64,000 nucleotides of DNA from Bacteroidetes bacterium SW_9_63_38 (GCA_003022435.1 PXUA01000016.1:1-64000); one strand, 5' to 3'. Shown: positions 16,132 through 25,115, counted from the first letter of the stretch. Numbers and translations are program-made. Notes: a model not told the origin generated them from the letters alone.

Positions 16132-16206
16132 CGCGGCGTGGAGCAGTGGTAGCTCGTCAGGCTCATATCCTGAAGGTCGCAGGTTCGAATCCTGCCGCCG
16201 CTACCA
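16132..16206 (+). tRNA. initiator tRNA-fMet (CAT)
   Basis: A complete cloverleaf of 75 nt with encoded CCA. Acceptor CGCGGCG / CGCCGCT leaves C1 opposite U72, unpaired as in bacterial initiators. The D-stem is GAGC/GCTC with the A11-U24 pair typical of initiators. The anticodon arm is TCAGG-CTCATAT-CCTGA (anticodon CAT) and the T-arm GCAGG-TTCGAAT-CCTGC. The anticodon stem has two G-C pairs plus an A-U instead of three G-C pairs. Confidence 0.95.
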
Positions 16207-16209
16207 ATG

Positions 16210-16248
16210 GCCGGGGCTGTCAGCACCGCTGACGGCCTCGGCTTTTTC
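16210..16248 (+). terminator. intrinsic terminator after tRNA-fMet
   Basis: GCCGGGGCTGTCAGC and GCTGACGGCCTCGGC pair across an ACC loop with two mismatches, followed by TTTTT. It lies 3 bp after the CCA end. Confidence 0.85.
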
Positions 16249-16438
16249 TATTGTCCCTCGCTGGCTGCACTTTTCTCCTCTCTACCCCAACGGCCACTTG
16301 CTCATCAAGACCCGCCTGTCCCCATTCCTCGCCGATTTAGCTTACTGAACCTGAAACACGTGGCGGAAGCAAAAAGCTAAGGTGAACCCACAGTTGTACA
16401 CTTCTTCCGTTCATCTGTGCACTTCTTCTGTTCCAGTC

Positions 16439-17131
16439 ATGTCTTCCACGTCGGTTAACCCGTCGATGTCGGGGGCGATCTCCTCGGCGTCGGAGATTCG
16501 CCTCTTTGTCCGCTTCTATCACTCGCTGAAGGGCTGGTGCTACCTTCCCGCGGGCCTCCTTCTGGCCCTAACGTCCCTGCTCACGGGCATCTACCGGCCC
16601 GAATGGCTTACCCCTGTCTGGAATCCTTTGGGGATCACTCTCGGAATTGTACTCCTGACAGCTCCCTGGGGCTACTACATGCAGAGGCGATACCGGGAGG
16701 TGTATGGCGGGGTGGACACCGCCGTCGAAAACGCATCCCGCGTGCCGATCGGATGGGGCTTTCCGTCCCTCTCCCTGTGGATGATGTACATGATGGGAAT
16801 GATCTCGTGGTTGGCCGTGCTCACCATCTACATCCCGCACACGCTCAACCACCCCGATAATTACATTTTCTTCTTCTTCGCGGCCCTTCCGCTGTCGAGC
16901 GGCGCGGTGTTGGCGACCGATTGGACTCAGCGCCTCGTCTATAGTGGCCTGACCCTTCTCCTTGTCGGCGTGACCCTGCTCCCCATTCTCGAGTGGTCGG
17001 TGCCGCTCACGCAGTCAATCTGCTACACCACCCTCGGGGCCGTCGTAGCCGCCGCCGGGTTGTACAACCACCGGGTGTTCGTGAAGGCGTTCGGGCCGAT
17101 GGGCATGGAGGACTCGCCCCCTGACGCCTGA
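16439..17131 (+). CDS. hypothetical six-pass membrane protein
   Basis: A 230-residue integral membrane protein with about six hydrophobic segments (LPAGLLLALTSLLTGIY, LGITLGIVLLTAPWGYY, MYMMGMISWLAVLTIYI, IFFFFAALPLSSGAVLA, VYSGLTLLLVGVTLLPI, TTLGAVVAAAGLYNHR). I recognise no family. The ATG at 16439 follows a leader with two TGTACACTTCTTC-like words; a GTG at 16382 in frame is less likely. Confidence 0.6.
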   Translation: MSSTSVNPSMSGAISSASEIRLFVRFYHSLKGWCYLPAGLLLALTSLLTGIYRPEWLTPVWNPLGITLGIVLLTAPWGYYMQRRYREVYGGVDTAVENASRVPIGWGFPSLSLWMMYMMGMISWLAVLTIYIPHTLNHPDNYIFFFFAALPLSSGAVLATDWTQRLVYSGLTLLLVGVTLLPILEWSVPLTQSICYTTLGAVVAAAGLYNHRVFVKAFGPMGMEDSPPDA

Positions 17132-17261
17132 CCCCCCGCACCTCTGCGTCTCAATCTTCCAATCTTTCAATCGGCGCCCCGCCCCTCCCCGGCACAATCC
17201 GCGCGACGGGAGGTACACGCGAACGGTCATTCTGGCACTCTCCCAACGCACGCGGCGTCGC

Positions 17262-18809
17262 ATGTCGTCCCCCACGTTTCGCCTCTACAACACGCTGACG
17301 CACGAGACCGAGCCGGTTGAGCCGATTGAGGAGGAGCACCTGCGCTTCTACAGCTGTGGGCCTACGGTGTACACCTACGCCCACATCGGCAACTTTCGCT
17401 CCTTCGTCACGGCGGACCTCATTCGCCGCACGGCCGAGGCGCTGGGCTGGGACGTAACCAACGTGAGCAACGTCACCGACGTGGGCCACCTCACGCAGGA
17501 CGACCTCGTAGACCCCGGCGGGGCGGACAAGATGCAGCAGGCGCTGGAGCGGGAGGGCGAACGCTTTGCCAACATCTACGACCTCGCCCGCCACTACACG
17601 GAGGCGTTCCTGGACGACTGGCGGGCCCTGAACCTGCGGGAGCCGGAGGTGCGCCCCCGCGCCACCGAGCACGTGACCGATCAATTGGAGGCCGTGATCG
17701 AACTGGTCGAAACGGGCCACGCCTACACGACGGACAGGGGCGTCTACTTCTCGGTCGATAGCATCGACGACTACGGCCACCTCAGCGGCAACACCGAGGC
17801 CGAACAGCTACAGGCCACCGACCGCGACGTGGTCGAGGATCCGGGCAAACAGGATCCGCGCGACTTTGCACTCTGGAAGCACGACCCCGACCACCTCATG
17901 CACTGGCACAGCCCCTGGGGCTGGGGCTTCCCCGGGTGGCACATCGAGTGCTCGGTGATGGGCATGCGCTACCTCGGCAACCGCTTCGATCTCCACACCG
18001 GCGGCGAGGACCTCATCTTCCCGCATCACGACTGCGAGATCGCACAGAACAAGGCCCTTGCCGGCGGCCCCACCGTCAACTACTGGGTGCACACCCGCTT
18101 TCTGCAGGTGGAGGGCAAGAAGATGTCGAAGTCGGAGGGCAACTTCTACACCGTCCGCGACCTCATCAATCCCGACAGCAGTCGGGACGACCACCACGTC
18201 CCCCTTCCCCTCCGCAAGAACGGCGGCGTAGACCCGCTCGCCCTCCGGTACACCCTCCTCCAGGGCCAGTACCGAAAGCCGTTCAACTTTACGCTCGACA
18301 CCCTGGAGACCGCCGCCCGCCACGTGCAACGGTTCCGGGACGCCTCCGAACGCGTGGACGACGCTATTGAGGCCGACGTGGACGGACCCGACCCCATCGG
18401 CCCCGAACTGGGCGACTGCTACGACGAGATGCTGGCGGCCATGTGCGACGACCTCAACACGCCCGCCGCCACCGCTGCCGCCCTGGACGGCGTCAAAACC
18501 ATCGAGCAGGCCGACCGCCTCAGCGGCGCCGCGGCCTACAGCGCCCGCCATTGGCTGGATCGGACCAACGCCCTGCTCGGCATCGTCAAGTCGGAGCACG
18601 ACACCAGCGACGCCTCCCCGTCGGAAGCGGACCTCTCCGCCGCCCACCTGTCGGGCTCGATCGACGAACTGCTGGCGGAGCGCGAGGCCGCCCGCAAAGA
18701 CGGCGAGTACGCCCGCGCCGACGCCATCCGCGACACGCTCGACGCCCTCGGCATTGAGGTGATGGATACGCCCGACGGCCCACAGTGGGATCGGAAGCGC
18801 GAGCTCTGA
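17262..18809 (+). CDS. cysS: cysteinyl-tRNA synthetase
   Basis: A 515-residue class I synthetase. Zinc/adenylate motifs [21 protein letters not shown] (HIGH-type AHIGN) and GWHIECSVM are present. The KMSKSEGN loop is followed by a hydrophilic insertion of about ten residues before the conserved [15 protein letters not shown]. Part of the insertion (NPDSSRDD) is encoded by the 18-bp palindrome at 18170-18187. The C-terminal tRNA-binding part ([22 protein letters not shown]) is complete. The leader 17145-17170 carries CAATCTTC/CAATCTTT/CAATCGG quasi-repeats. Confidence 0.95.
   Translation: MSSPTFRLYNTLTHETEPVEPIEEEHLRFYSCGPTVYTYAHIGNFRSFVTADLIRRTAEALGWDVTNVSNVTDVGHLTQDDLVDPGGADKMQQALEREGERFANIYDLARHYTEAFLDDWRALNLREPEVRPRATEHVTDQLEAVIELVETGHAYTTDRGVYFSVDSIDDYGHLSGNTEAEQLQATDRDVVEDPGKQDPRDFALWKHDPDHLMHWHSPWGWGFPGWHIECSVMGMRYLGNRFDLHTGGEDLIFPHHDCEIAQNKALAGGPTVNYWVHTRFLQVEGKKMSKSEGNFYTVRDLINPDSSRDDHHVPLPLRKNGGVDPLALRYTLLQGQYRKPFNFTLDTLETAARHVQRFRDASERVDDAIEADVDGPDPIGPELGDCYDEMLAAMCDDLNTPAATAAALDGVKTIEQADRLSGAAAYSARHWLDRTNALLGIVKSEHDTSDASPSEADLSAAHLSGSIDELLAEREAARKDGEYARADAIRDTLDALGIEVMDTPDGPQWDRKREL
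18170..18187. repeat. 18-bp palindrome inside cysS
   Basis: TCCCGACAGCAGTCGGGA has the same seven-base arms as 1496-1513 and 31343-31360. It codes for part of NPDSSRDD in a loop after the KMSKS motif. The reading frame relative to the repeat differs from that in uvrB. Confidence 0.7.
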
Positions 18810-18959
18810 TCCTTATTTCGTCGTGCGTATTGCGTATCCTGGCATTGCCCCCCGAACGCTCCACCAGGGAGATCGAACGTCGACGCTTGCTGTCTGAGGC
18901 GAAGGCGCCGCCACGGACTCCGCAATACGAAATACGCCCTCCCAAATTGCCCAATCCCT

Positions 18960-19985
18960 ATGGCTCCTTCCCTTGAATACGACGTCCCCCTCCGCCCCCG
19001 CCGCCTCCGCCGAACGGAGAACATCCGCCGCATGGCCCGGGAAACGCGGCTTTCGACCGACCACCTGATCGCGCCGCTTTTCGTGATGGACGGCGAGAAC
19101 AACCGTGAGGAGGTCTCGTCGATGCCGGACACGTACCGCCACACGATCGACCGGCTCGTGGACAAGGCCGAGGCGCTCGACGCCCTCGGCATTCCGGCCG
19201 TCGCGCTCTTTCCTGCGATTCCGGAGGCCCTGAAGACGCCGGACGCCCGACATGCCCTGGAGCCGGACCACCTGTACCCCAACGCCATCCGTGCCCTCAA
19301 GGAGGCGGTGCCGGACCTGATGGTAATCACCGACACGGCGCTCGACCCCTACAACGCGGACGGCCACGACGGCATCGTGAAGGACGGTCAGATCGTGAAC
19401 GACGCCACGATCGATGTCATGCAGGAGATGGCGGTACTGCACGCCGAGGCCGGGGCCGACATCGTCGCCCCCTCCGACATGATGGACGGACGCGTCGGGC
19501 GGATCCGCGAAGCCCTCGACGCCGCCGGCCACTCGGACATCGCGATCCTCTCGTACACCGCCAAGTACTCGTCCTCGTACTACGGCCCCTTCCGCGACGC
19601 CCTCGACTCCGCCCCGAAAGACGAGGCGGAAGCCCCCGACAAGGAGATCCCCGACAACAAGGATACCTACCAGATGGACCCGGCCAACGGCGAGGAGGCG
19701 GTCCGCGAGCTGATGCTCGACCTCGATGAAGGCGCCGACATGGTGATGGTGAAGCCCGCCCTGCCGTACCTCGACGTGATTCACCGCGTGCAGCAGCACA
19801 GCGACGTGCCCGTCGCCGCGTACAACGTCAGCGGCGAGTACGCCATGATCAAGGCCGCCGCCCAGAACGGCTGGCTCCACAAGGAAAAGTGTGCGCTGGA
19901 AGCCCTCACGGGCATCCGCCGGGCCGGCGCCGACCTCATCCTCACGTACTTTGCCGAAGACGCCGCCCACTGGATCCGGGAATGA
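18960..19985 (+). CDS. hemB: delta-aminolevulinic acid dehydratase (porphobilinogen synthase)
   Basis: A 341-residue haem-pathway enzyme that joins two 5-aminolevulinate molecules into porphobilinogen. The Schiff-base lysines are in YTAKYSSSYYGPF and MVMVKPALPYLD. The zinc-cysteine site of other HemB proteins is replaced by Asp/Asn residues (DTALDPYNADGHDGI), indicating the magnesium-type enzyme. The leader contains CGCAATACGAAATACGC, complementary to TGCGTATTGCGTAT about 100 bp upstream. Confidence 0.95.
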   Translation: MAPSLEYDVPLRPRRLRRTENIRRMARETRLSTDHLIAPLFVMDGENNREEVSSMPDTYRHTIDRLVDKAEALDALGIPAVALFPAIPEALKTPDARHALEPDHLYPNAIRALKEAVPDLMVITDTALDPYNADGHDGIVKDGQIVNDATIDVMQEMAVLHAEAGADIVAPSDMMDGRVGRIREALDAAGHSDIAILSYTAKYSSSYYGPFRDALDSAPKDEAEAPDKEIPDNKDTYQMDPANGEEAVRELMLDLDEGADMVMVKPALPYLDVIHRVQQHSDVPVAAYNVSGEYAMIKAAAQNGWLHKEKCALEALTGIRRAGADLILTYFAEDAAHWIRE

Positions 19986-20099
19986 CGAATTTCGGGTGGC
20001 GAACTTCGCATTCGTTCCGGCTCCGTCTGTCTACAAGCACGTGGGGCCGTTGACGCTTCTCTGCCCCCTCATTCAACATTCGAAACTCGACACTCGCAA

Positions 20100-20615
20100 A
20101 TGGCTATCGAGATTCCCCATATTGACTACAGCGACCTCTCCGGCGGCCTCGTCCGCATGATGGACCGGTTTAAGGAGGAAGGCACCCTCACCGGCGAGAT
20201 TGAGCAGGACGACCGCCTGCGTGAAGACCCGAACGCGGCGCTTCTCGGCCTGCTCTATGACCAGCGCGTCCGTGCCGAGTCCGCCTTCACCGGCCCGCTT
20301 CGCCTCAAGGACCGTCTCGGCCACCTCGACATGGCGAAAGTCGCCGAGATGGACTTCGAGACGTTCCAGGAGCACTTTGCCGAGTCCCCCGCCGTGCACC
20401 GCTTCACCAACAAGATGGCGGAGAACACCCAGGAGGTGGCCGGCCTCGTGGCCGAGAAGTACGACGGCAATGCCGCCAACCTATGGAACGACGGCGCGGA
20501 CCTCGACACCATCGAGAGCCGTCTGCAGGACCTGCCTGGCTTCGGCCCAGCGAAGGCCTCCAAGATCAAGTACGTCCTCCACTACTTCGGGCACCGGGAC
20601 TTTTCGGACGAGTAG
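20100..20615 (+). CDS. HhH-GPD family protein of the TIGR03252 type
   Basis: A 171-residue relative of endonuclease III-like base-excision enzymes. EDPNAALLGLLYDQRVRAESAF is the first helices, FAESPAVHRFTNKMAENTQ the middle, and LQDLPGFGPAKASKIKYVLHYF the helix-hairpin-helix. There is no C-terminal iron-sulphur cluster and no clear catalytic Lys of the Nth type. The order matches a small family otherwise common in Actinobacteria (TIGR03252), whose activity I do not know. Its leader reads as ATTCAACATTCGAAACTCG quasi-repeats. Confidence 0.75.
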   Translation: MAIEIPHIDYSDLSGGLVRMMDRFKEEGTLTGEIEQDDRLREDPNAALLGLLYDQRVRAESAFTGPLRLKDRLGHLDMAKVAEMDFETFQEHFAESPAVHRFTNKMAENTQEVAGLVAEKYDGNAANLWNDGADLDTIESRLQDLPGFGPAKASKIKYVLHYFGHRDFSDE

Positions 20616-20623
20616 CTCCACGC

Positions 20624-21217
20624 TCACGGCCGCGCGGTCCGATGTCGGACGCAGACGACGAGGTGATGCACAGACACGCCCGTCACCCCGACGCCGACAA
20701 GCATCCCCATCCCTACGAGGACGGACACCATCCTCCCGGACGATCCATTCGACGGCGGCGAGGATTCCGGGGCAAGCACGACCGCTCCGTCAATGCGCAG
20801 CGTGCGAACGTACGGGGTGGGTAGGCGCGGAGGCTCCTGAAATCGAGGAGCCACTCTAATTGACGCCTCCGTCCCGATCAGTGAGGAAAGCCGCGCCCCA
20901 TTTTTCGGGGGGCCTGCCCGGCGAAGCTGTGTGCGGAAGGGCTCGCTGAGGTCGGCCGCCGCCACCAGGAAGCCACGCGAATCCGTCGTGAGTCGCAGCT
21001 GGAGGAACCAGACCGGACCGTCGGGATGAGCCGATTTTCGCCACCCGGCCCACTCGACCGTGCCTTCGATCACGACCGTTTCGGAGGACGGAGCCGCGGT
21101 CCCGAGCGTCCATCGATCCAGGGCCAAATGCCCGCACAGCACACTGAGCCCGATCCCGACCACCATTCCTGCAACGGCGAAGGGAAGAACTCCGAACGGA
21201 TCCTGACGCTGACGCAT
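20624..21217 (-). CDS. hypothetical membrane-anchored protein
   Basis: A 197-residue protein with an N-terminal membrane segment (FAVAGMVVGIGLSVLCGHL), a soluble central domain with strands around WFLQLRLTTDSRGFLVAAADL, and a C-terminal membrane segment (VSVLVGMGMLVGVGVTGVSV). No family recognised. It lies 14 bp downstream of the EF-hand gene on the same strand and probably shares its transcript. It ends 8 bp from the convergent HhH-GPD gene. Confidence 0.55.
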   Translation of the reverse strand: MRQRQDPFGVLPFAVAGMVVGIGLSVLCGHLALDRWTLGTAAPSSETVVIEGTVEWAGWRKSAHPDGPVWFLQLRLTTDSRGFLVAAADLSEPFRTQLRRAGPPKNGARLSSLIGTEASIRVAPRFQEPPRLPTPYVRTLRIDGAVVLAPESSPPSNGSSGRMVSVLVGMGMLVGVGVTGVSVHHLVVCVRHRTARP

Positions 21218-21231
21218 GCGAGGGGCTTCCG

Positions 21232-21816
21232 TTACAGAGCCTCGACTTCTTCCGGAAGTGTTCCGTAGAGGACATTCCCGGGCGCATCGGGGTCGTTCGA
21301 CAGATAAAACTCCTTCGTGGCCTCGATCAGATCCGTCTCGGTGAGATAGCCGTCGTTGTTTCGGTCGAGCCGCTGAAAGACGTAGGCGTGATCCCGTACG
21401 TCCCAGGCCGCCAGCCAGCTGGAAAACTCGTCTTCAGTAATTCGTCCACTTCCGGAGCGGTCTACGGCCCGAAATGTGGCCCGCGCCACCCGTTCGAGCG
21501 TCTCGATCGCTTGACGGCCGCTGCCCATGCTCACCGCAATCTTGAACCGTTTCCAGTACATCTGCCACTCCTCGCGGGTAATGCGGTCGTCCCCGTTCGC
21601 ATCGGCAAGGGTGGACAGGTGCTCCCACCACGTCATGATGTCTTGCCGCAGCGCATCTCGCTCCGCCTCGTCCGTGATCCCGAACGACTCGGCCAGTCGG
21701 TCCGCCCGCATCTGAAAGTCGGCGGGTTCAATCAGGCCGTTTCCGTCCTCGTCGATGAGATCGAAGTAGTGGGCAGCCTTACGCCGCTGTAGATCGCCGA
21801 GCTTGAAAGCACCCAT
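21232..21816 (-). CDS. EF-hand calcium-binding protein (calexcitin/sarcoplasmic-type)
   Basis: A 194-residue all-helical protein with four EF-hand positions. Loops are DEDGNGLIEPADF (near residue 22), DANGDDRITREEW, DRSGSGRITEDEF and DRNNDGYLTETDL. Each has D-x-[DNS]-x-[DNS]-G and a terminal acidic or similar residue. The layout, with a long helix holding WWEHL between pairs, is that of eukaryote-like calcium sensors or buffers, which also occur in some bacteria. There is no signal peptide, so it is cytoplasmic. It is probably co-transcribed with the membrane protein downstream. Confidence 0.85.
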   Translation of the reverse strand: MGAFKLGDLQRRKAAHYFDLIDEDGNGLIEPADFQMRADRLAESFGITDEAERDALRQDIMTWWEHLSTLADANGDDRITREEWQMYWKRFKIAVSMGSGRQAIETLERVARATFRAVDRSGSGRITEDEFSSWLAAWDVRDHAYVFQRLDRNNDGYLTETDLIEATKEFYLSNDPDAPGNVLYGTLPEEVEAL

Positions 21817-22024
21817 CGCATTCGAGACATTCAGTCGGGGGAGATACGAACCGGACGGTGTGGAATCACACGCTGGACGACGGGACTCCGAGACGGTACA
21901 CGGGAGCGTTCGGTCCCATCGCCGGTCTTTGGGTTCTGCAAAAGAGACGCCGCATGATTGATTTTGCTGGTTTACGTAGCCTTCTCAATATATTTTCCAC
22001 AACATCGGGGGTCAACCGCTCCGC

Positions 22025-22713
22025 ATGAAAAAATCCGATCCGGGCTCCATCAGTGTTCTCTCGGCACGGCCCATGCCTTTCTACTTTGCCGTCGCGACGA
22101 CCTGGTGCTCGTCGACGCGGGTCCTGAGGACAAATCGGACCTCCTGCTGTCGACGCTCCGGGAGGCGGGGGTTGTGCTGTCGGACCTCGACCACATTGTC
22201 GTCACCCACTCGCATCAGGACGACGCCGGCGGGCTGCGGGCGGTTCAAGACGCCACCGGCGCCGAGGTGTAGATGCACCCGACGGACGCGGCGCTGGTGG
22301 AGCGCGGCCAAGCGAGTCGCGACTGGTCCATCACGCCGCACCCGTTCCAGCACGTGCTCTACTGGCTCTTCGTGCACGGCGTGCCCGACACGATCCCCGC
22401 CACGACGGTGGACCGCGAGGTCACCGACGGCGACGTGATCCCCGTGGCTGGCGGCCTGAAGGTCGTGCACGTGCCCGGCCACTGCGCGGGCCAGATGGCG
22501 CTGGTATGGCCCAACGGGGGTGTGCTCTTCGCCGCGGACGCCGCGCTTTCCCTCCTGGGACGCCCCCTCCGCAGTGTCGTCTACGAGGACCGGGAGCAGG
22601 GCCGGGACGACCTCCGCCGCCTCGGGACGCTGGACGTGGAGACCGCCGTGTTCGGCCACGGCACCCCGATCACGAAGAATGCGGCTGAACGTTTTCAGGC
22701 CGCATTTTCTTGA
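22025..22713 (+). pseudogene. metallo-beta-lactamase-fold hydrolase with two inactivating lesions
   Basis: Two lesions break the gene. The ATG at 22025 is followed by six A residues; one more would restore the frame MKKIRSGLHQCSLGT. An in-frame TAG at 22270-22272 lies between DATGAEV and MHPTDAALV, where TGG (Trp) would fit. The rest is an MBL fold (LVLVDAGPEDK, VTHSHQDDAGG, VVHVPGHCAGQMAL, LFAADAAL, FGHGTPI). The core HxHxDH motif reads HSHQDD. It is a glyoxalase-like MBL relic; readthrough is unlikely given two lesions. Confidence 0.75.
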
Positions 22714-22839
22714 AAATCTCTGCGCAAGCAGTCCCTTTTTTGGGAAAACCTGTCGTCCAAATCACGGGGGAAGCGGGGAGGGAAGCATCACGGACGCTCG
22801 TCCATGCTCCCAGGCCTCCACGCTCCCAAAGCAAAACGA

Positions 22840-23556
22840 CTACTGCAGCCGGAAATTGAAGGTAATCGTCCCCGTCTGTGTCTCCTGCGGCGCCCCTGGC
22901 GGAAGCGAATTGAACCGCCAGCGCTGCAGGGCGTCCATCACCGCCGCCTCCAGCTTCGGGTTGCCCTTCATCAGCGGAATGCGCTTCACAATGCGGCCTT
23001 CTGGATTGACAGTGATGCGCACCCGGATGCGGGCATTGACCTGCTCGGCGTAGGACGGAAGTGGTGCAAACTCGGGGTCGCGGTCGAGGCCCTCAATGTT
23101 GTAGGGCGCCGATGCCTGCTCGGACGCCCCCTCGCCTGGATCCCCCTCCTCGTTCTCGCCGGGCTCCTCGCTTGGCTTCTGCTTGTCCGAAATGGTTTCC
23201 GTCTCCTTTTTCTTGCTCTCGGGCGGCTCGGCCTCCTCCTCGGTCGGCGGCACGGTCTCCTCCGGCTCTTGCTCCTCGTCCGGCAGATCCACCTGTTCGT
23301 TCTTCGGCTCCTGGGCCGACTCCTCGGGCTTTTCCTCCGGCTCCGGCGTCTCTTCCTCTTTTTTCGGGGCAGCCTCCTTCTGCTCCTCATCGGTGGCATC
23401 GGTCGGCTGGCCCGGCGAAAACTTGCCGAACTCGACCTCGACGTAGCCCAGCTTCTGCGGTTGGGGGGTCGACGCCGTCAGGAACGCCGCCAGCAGGGCC
23501 AATCCCGCGTGGAACAGCACGCTCACGCCCAGTCCAATCCAGTCTCGCTGCGTCAT
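22840..23556 (-). CDS. tonB: TonB-family energy transducer
   Basis: A 238-residue protein. The membrane anchor WIGLGVSVLFHAGLALLAAFL starts at about residue 6. A very acidic periplasmic spacer rich in Glu, Pro and Lys covers about residues 45-150. The TonB C-terminal domain (ARIRVRITVNPEGRIVKRIPL, LEAAVMDALQRWRF, GTITFNFRLQ) then follows. It transmits proton-motive force to outer-membrane receptors. The Glu-rich rather than Pro/Lys-rich spacer fits a halophile. The ATG at 23556 is clear. It lies downstream of deoA on the same strand. Confidence 0.9.
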   Translation of the reverse strand: MTQRDWIGLGVSVLFHAGLALLAAFLTASTPQPQKLGYVEVEFGKFSPGQPTDATDEEQKEAAPKKEEETPEPEEKPEESAQEPKNEQVDLPDEEQEPEETVPPTEEEAEPPESKKKETETISDKQKPSEEPGENEEGDPGEGASEQASAPYNIEGLDRDPEFAPLPSYAEQVNARIRVRITVNPEGRIVKRIPLMKGNPKLEAAVMDALQRWRFNSLPPGAPQETQTGTITFNFRLQ

Positions 23557-23639
23557 AACACTTGAGCTTCCGTGAGAACGAACACCGACGGGCCGATTCG
23601 GCCCCACAGAGAATTGGACTTTCCGGCCCCGGGAAAAGT

Positions 23640-24992
23640 TCAGTCTTGTCCGGTCCCGGCGTCGGTCCAACCATCTACGGTGTAGCGGGCCCGCACCGGC
23701 GGGAACCGGTCGGGGACCTCCTCCGCAACCGTGTAGGCCTCACGGACGGCCGCTCGCACGCCCTCGATCGTAGACGGATCGCTCGTGTGCACGCGAGCCA
23801 GCGGCGCGCCCGGCTCGACCGGATCTCCCACCGTTTTCAGGGCCGAAAAACCGGCCACCGGATCTACATCGTCCTCTTTCGTGCGGCGCCCGGCCCCGAG
23901 GTCGACCGCCGCGTGGCCGAGGACAAGGGCGTCGAGATCAACCACGATCCCCGAGGTCTCCTCCGAAGCCCGGATGGTGGTCACCGGCGCACTGTCGGGC
24001 CGCCCGGAGGGATCGTCGATCACCTGCGGATCGCCTCCCTGCGCCGCGACGAGCTGCCGAAAGCGGTCCAGCGCCGCGCCGCTGTCAATTCTCTTTTGGG
24101 CCGTTTCCACGCCCTCTTCAACGGTGTCGGCCCGTCCGCCGAGGACGACCATCTCTCCCGCCAGGGCGCGCACGATGGTCATGAGGGAGGTGTCGCCGTG
24201 CTCGCCACGGAGACAGGCGACGGCCTCCGCGACCTCGGGCCAGTTGCCCACCGCGCGGCCCAGCGGCACGTCCATTGTCGTCATCACCGCCGTGGCGGAC
24301 ACGCCGTGCTCGGCCCCAATGGCGACCATCGTCTCGGCCAGGCGCCGCGCCTCGGCCTCCGTTTTCATAAACGCCCCGCGCCCGCACTTCACGTCGAGGA
24401 CGAGGGCGTCGTTGCCTTCCGCCAGCTTCTTGCTCATGATGGAGGCGGCGATGAGCGGCACCGAGTCGACCGTCGCCGTCACGTCGCGCAGGGCGTACAG
24501 CTTCCTGTCGGCGGGTGCCACGTCGCCGGTCTGTCCCGCGATCACGCCCCCGAGGTCCACCACCTGCCGCCGGTACTCTTTTATGGAGAGGGCCGTTCGG
24601 AATCCGGGAATGGCCTCCAGCTTGTCGAGCGTGCCGCCGGTGTGGCCCAGGCCGCGCCCGCTGAGTTTGGCCACCGGGACCCCGCAGCTGGCGACAAGAG
24701 GGACGAGAATCAGGGACACCTTGTCGCCGACGCCGCCGGTGGAGTGCTTCCCCACCTTCGTGCCCGGCACGCCGGAGAGGTCGATGTGGCTGCCGGACTG
24801 CAGCATGGCCTCCGTAAGGGCCGCCGCCTCCCCGTCCGTCAGGCCGTTCAGATACGCCGCCATCAGAAAGGCACTCATCTGATAGTCGGGCACCGTGCCG
24901 TCGGTGTAGGCCTCAACGAGGGCGGTCACGTCATCGGCAGACAAGGCCTCGCCGTCGCGCTTGGCGGCAATGAGACGTACGGGGTTGAGCAC
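23640..24992 (-). CDS. deoA: pyrimidine-nucleoside (thymidine) phosphorylase
   Basis: A 450-residue nucleoside salvage enzyme that splits thymidine or uridine with phosphate. N-terminal helices are RLIAAKRDGEALSADDVTALV. The phosphate site is KHSTGGVGDKVSLILVP, the signature SGRGLGHTGGTLDKLEAIPGF, and the substrate site KKLAEGNDALVLDVKCGRGAFMK. The C-terminal beta domain is present. I chose the GTG at 24992 (VLNPVRLIAAK), which matches the family N-terminus; sequence upstream is quasi-repeat leader. Thymidine versus broad pyrimidine specificity cannot be decided. Confidence 0.92.
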   Translation of the reverse strand: MLNPVRLIAAKRDGEALSADDVTALVEAYTDGTVPDYQMSAFLMAAYLNGLTDGEAAALTEAMLQSGSHIDLSGVPGTKVGKHSTGGVGDKVSLILVPLVASCGVPVAKLSGRGLGHTGGTLDKLEAIPGFRTALSIKEYRRQVVDLGGVIAGQTGDVAPADRKLYALRDVTATVDSVPLIAASIMSKKLAEGNDALVLDVKCGRGAFMKTEAEARRLAETMVAIGAEHGVSATAVMTTMDVPLGRAVGNWPEVAEAVACLRGEHGDTSLMTIVRALAGEMVVLGGRADTVEEGVETAQKRIDSGAALDRFRQLVAAQGGDPQVIDDPSGRPDSAPVTTIRASEETSGIVVDLDALVLGHAAVDLGAGRRTKEDDVDPVAGFSALKTVGDPVEPGAPLARVHTSDPSTIEGVRAAVREAYTVAEEVPDRFPPVRARYTVDGWTDAGTGQD

Positions 24993-25115
24993 AGCGTTGG
25001 GGCGTTGATGCGTTGTACGCTGATACGTTCGCCCCGCCTCTCGATCGGGGAGTTGCTTCCGTTCGACTCTCCAACGTACCAACGTTCAACGTACCAACGC
25101 AAAAACGTGCTCACG
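24993..25115. repeat. inverted quasi-repeat leader between deoA and rpmE2
   Basis: The left part has GCGTTG/GCGTTGATGCGTTGTACG words. The right part has CCAACGTACCAACGTTCAAC and CCAACGC words, which are roughly its reverse complement, so the segment can fold on itself. Similar word-like repeats with different words occur before several other genes in the window. Confidence 0.5.

Noticed and set aside
22270..22272. TAG as a recoded codon (readthrough) in the MBL gene
   Set aside because: A second, independent frameshift near the start and an altered metal motif make plain gene decay the simpler reading.
24993..25115. CRISPR-like short repeats
   Set aside because: The repeated words are about 7-12 nt, imperfect and inverted, with no regular unique spacers and no cas genes anywhere in the window.
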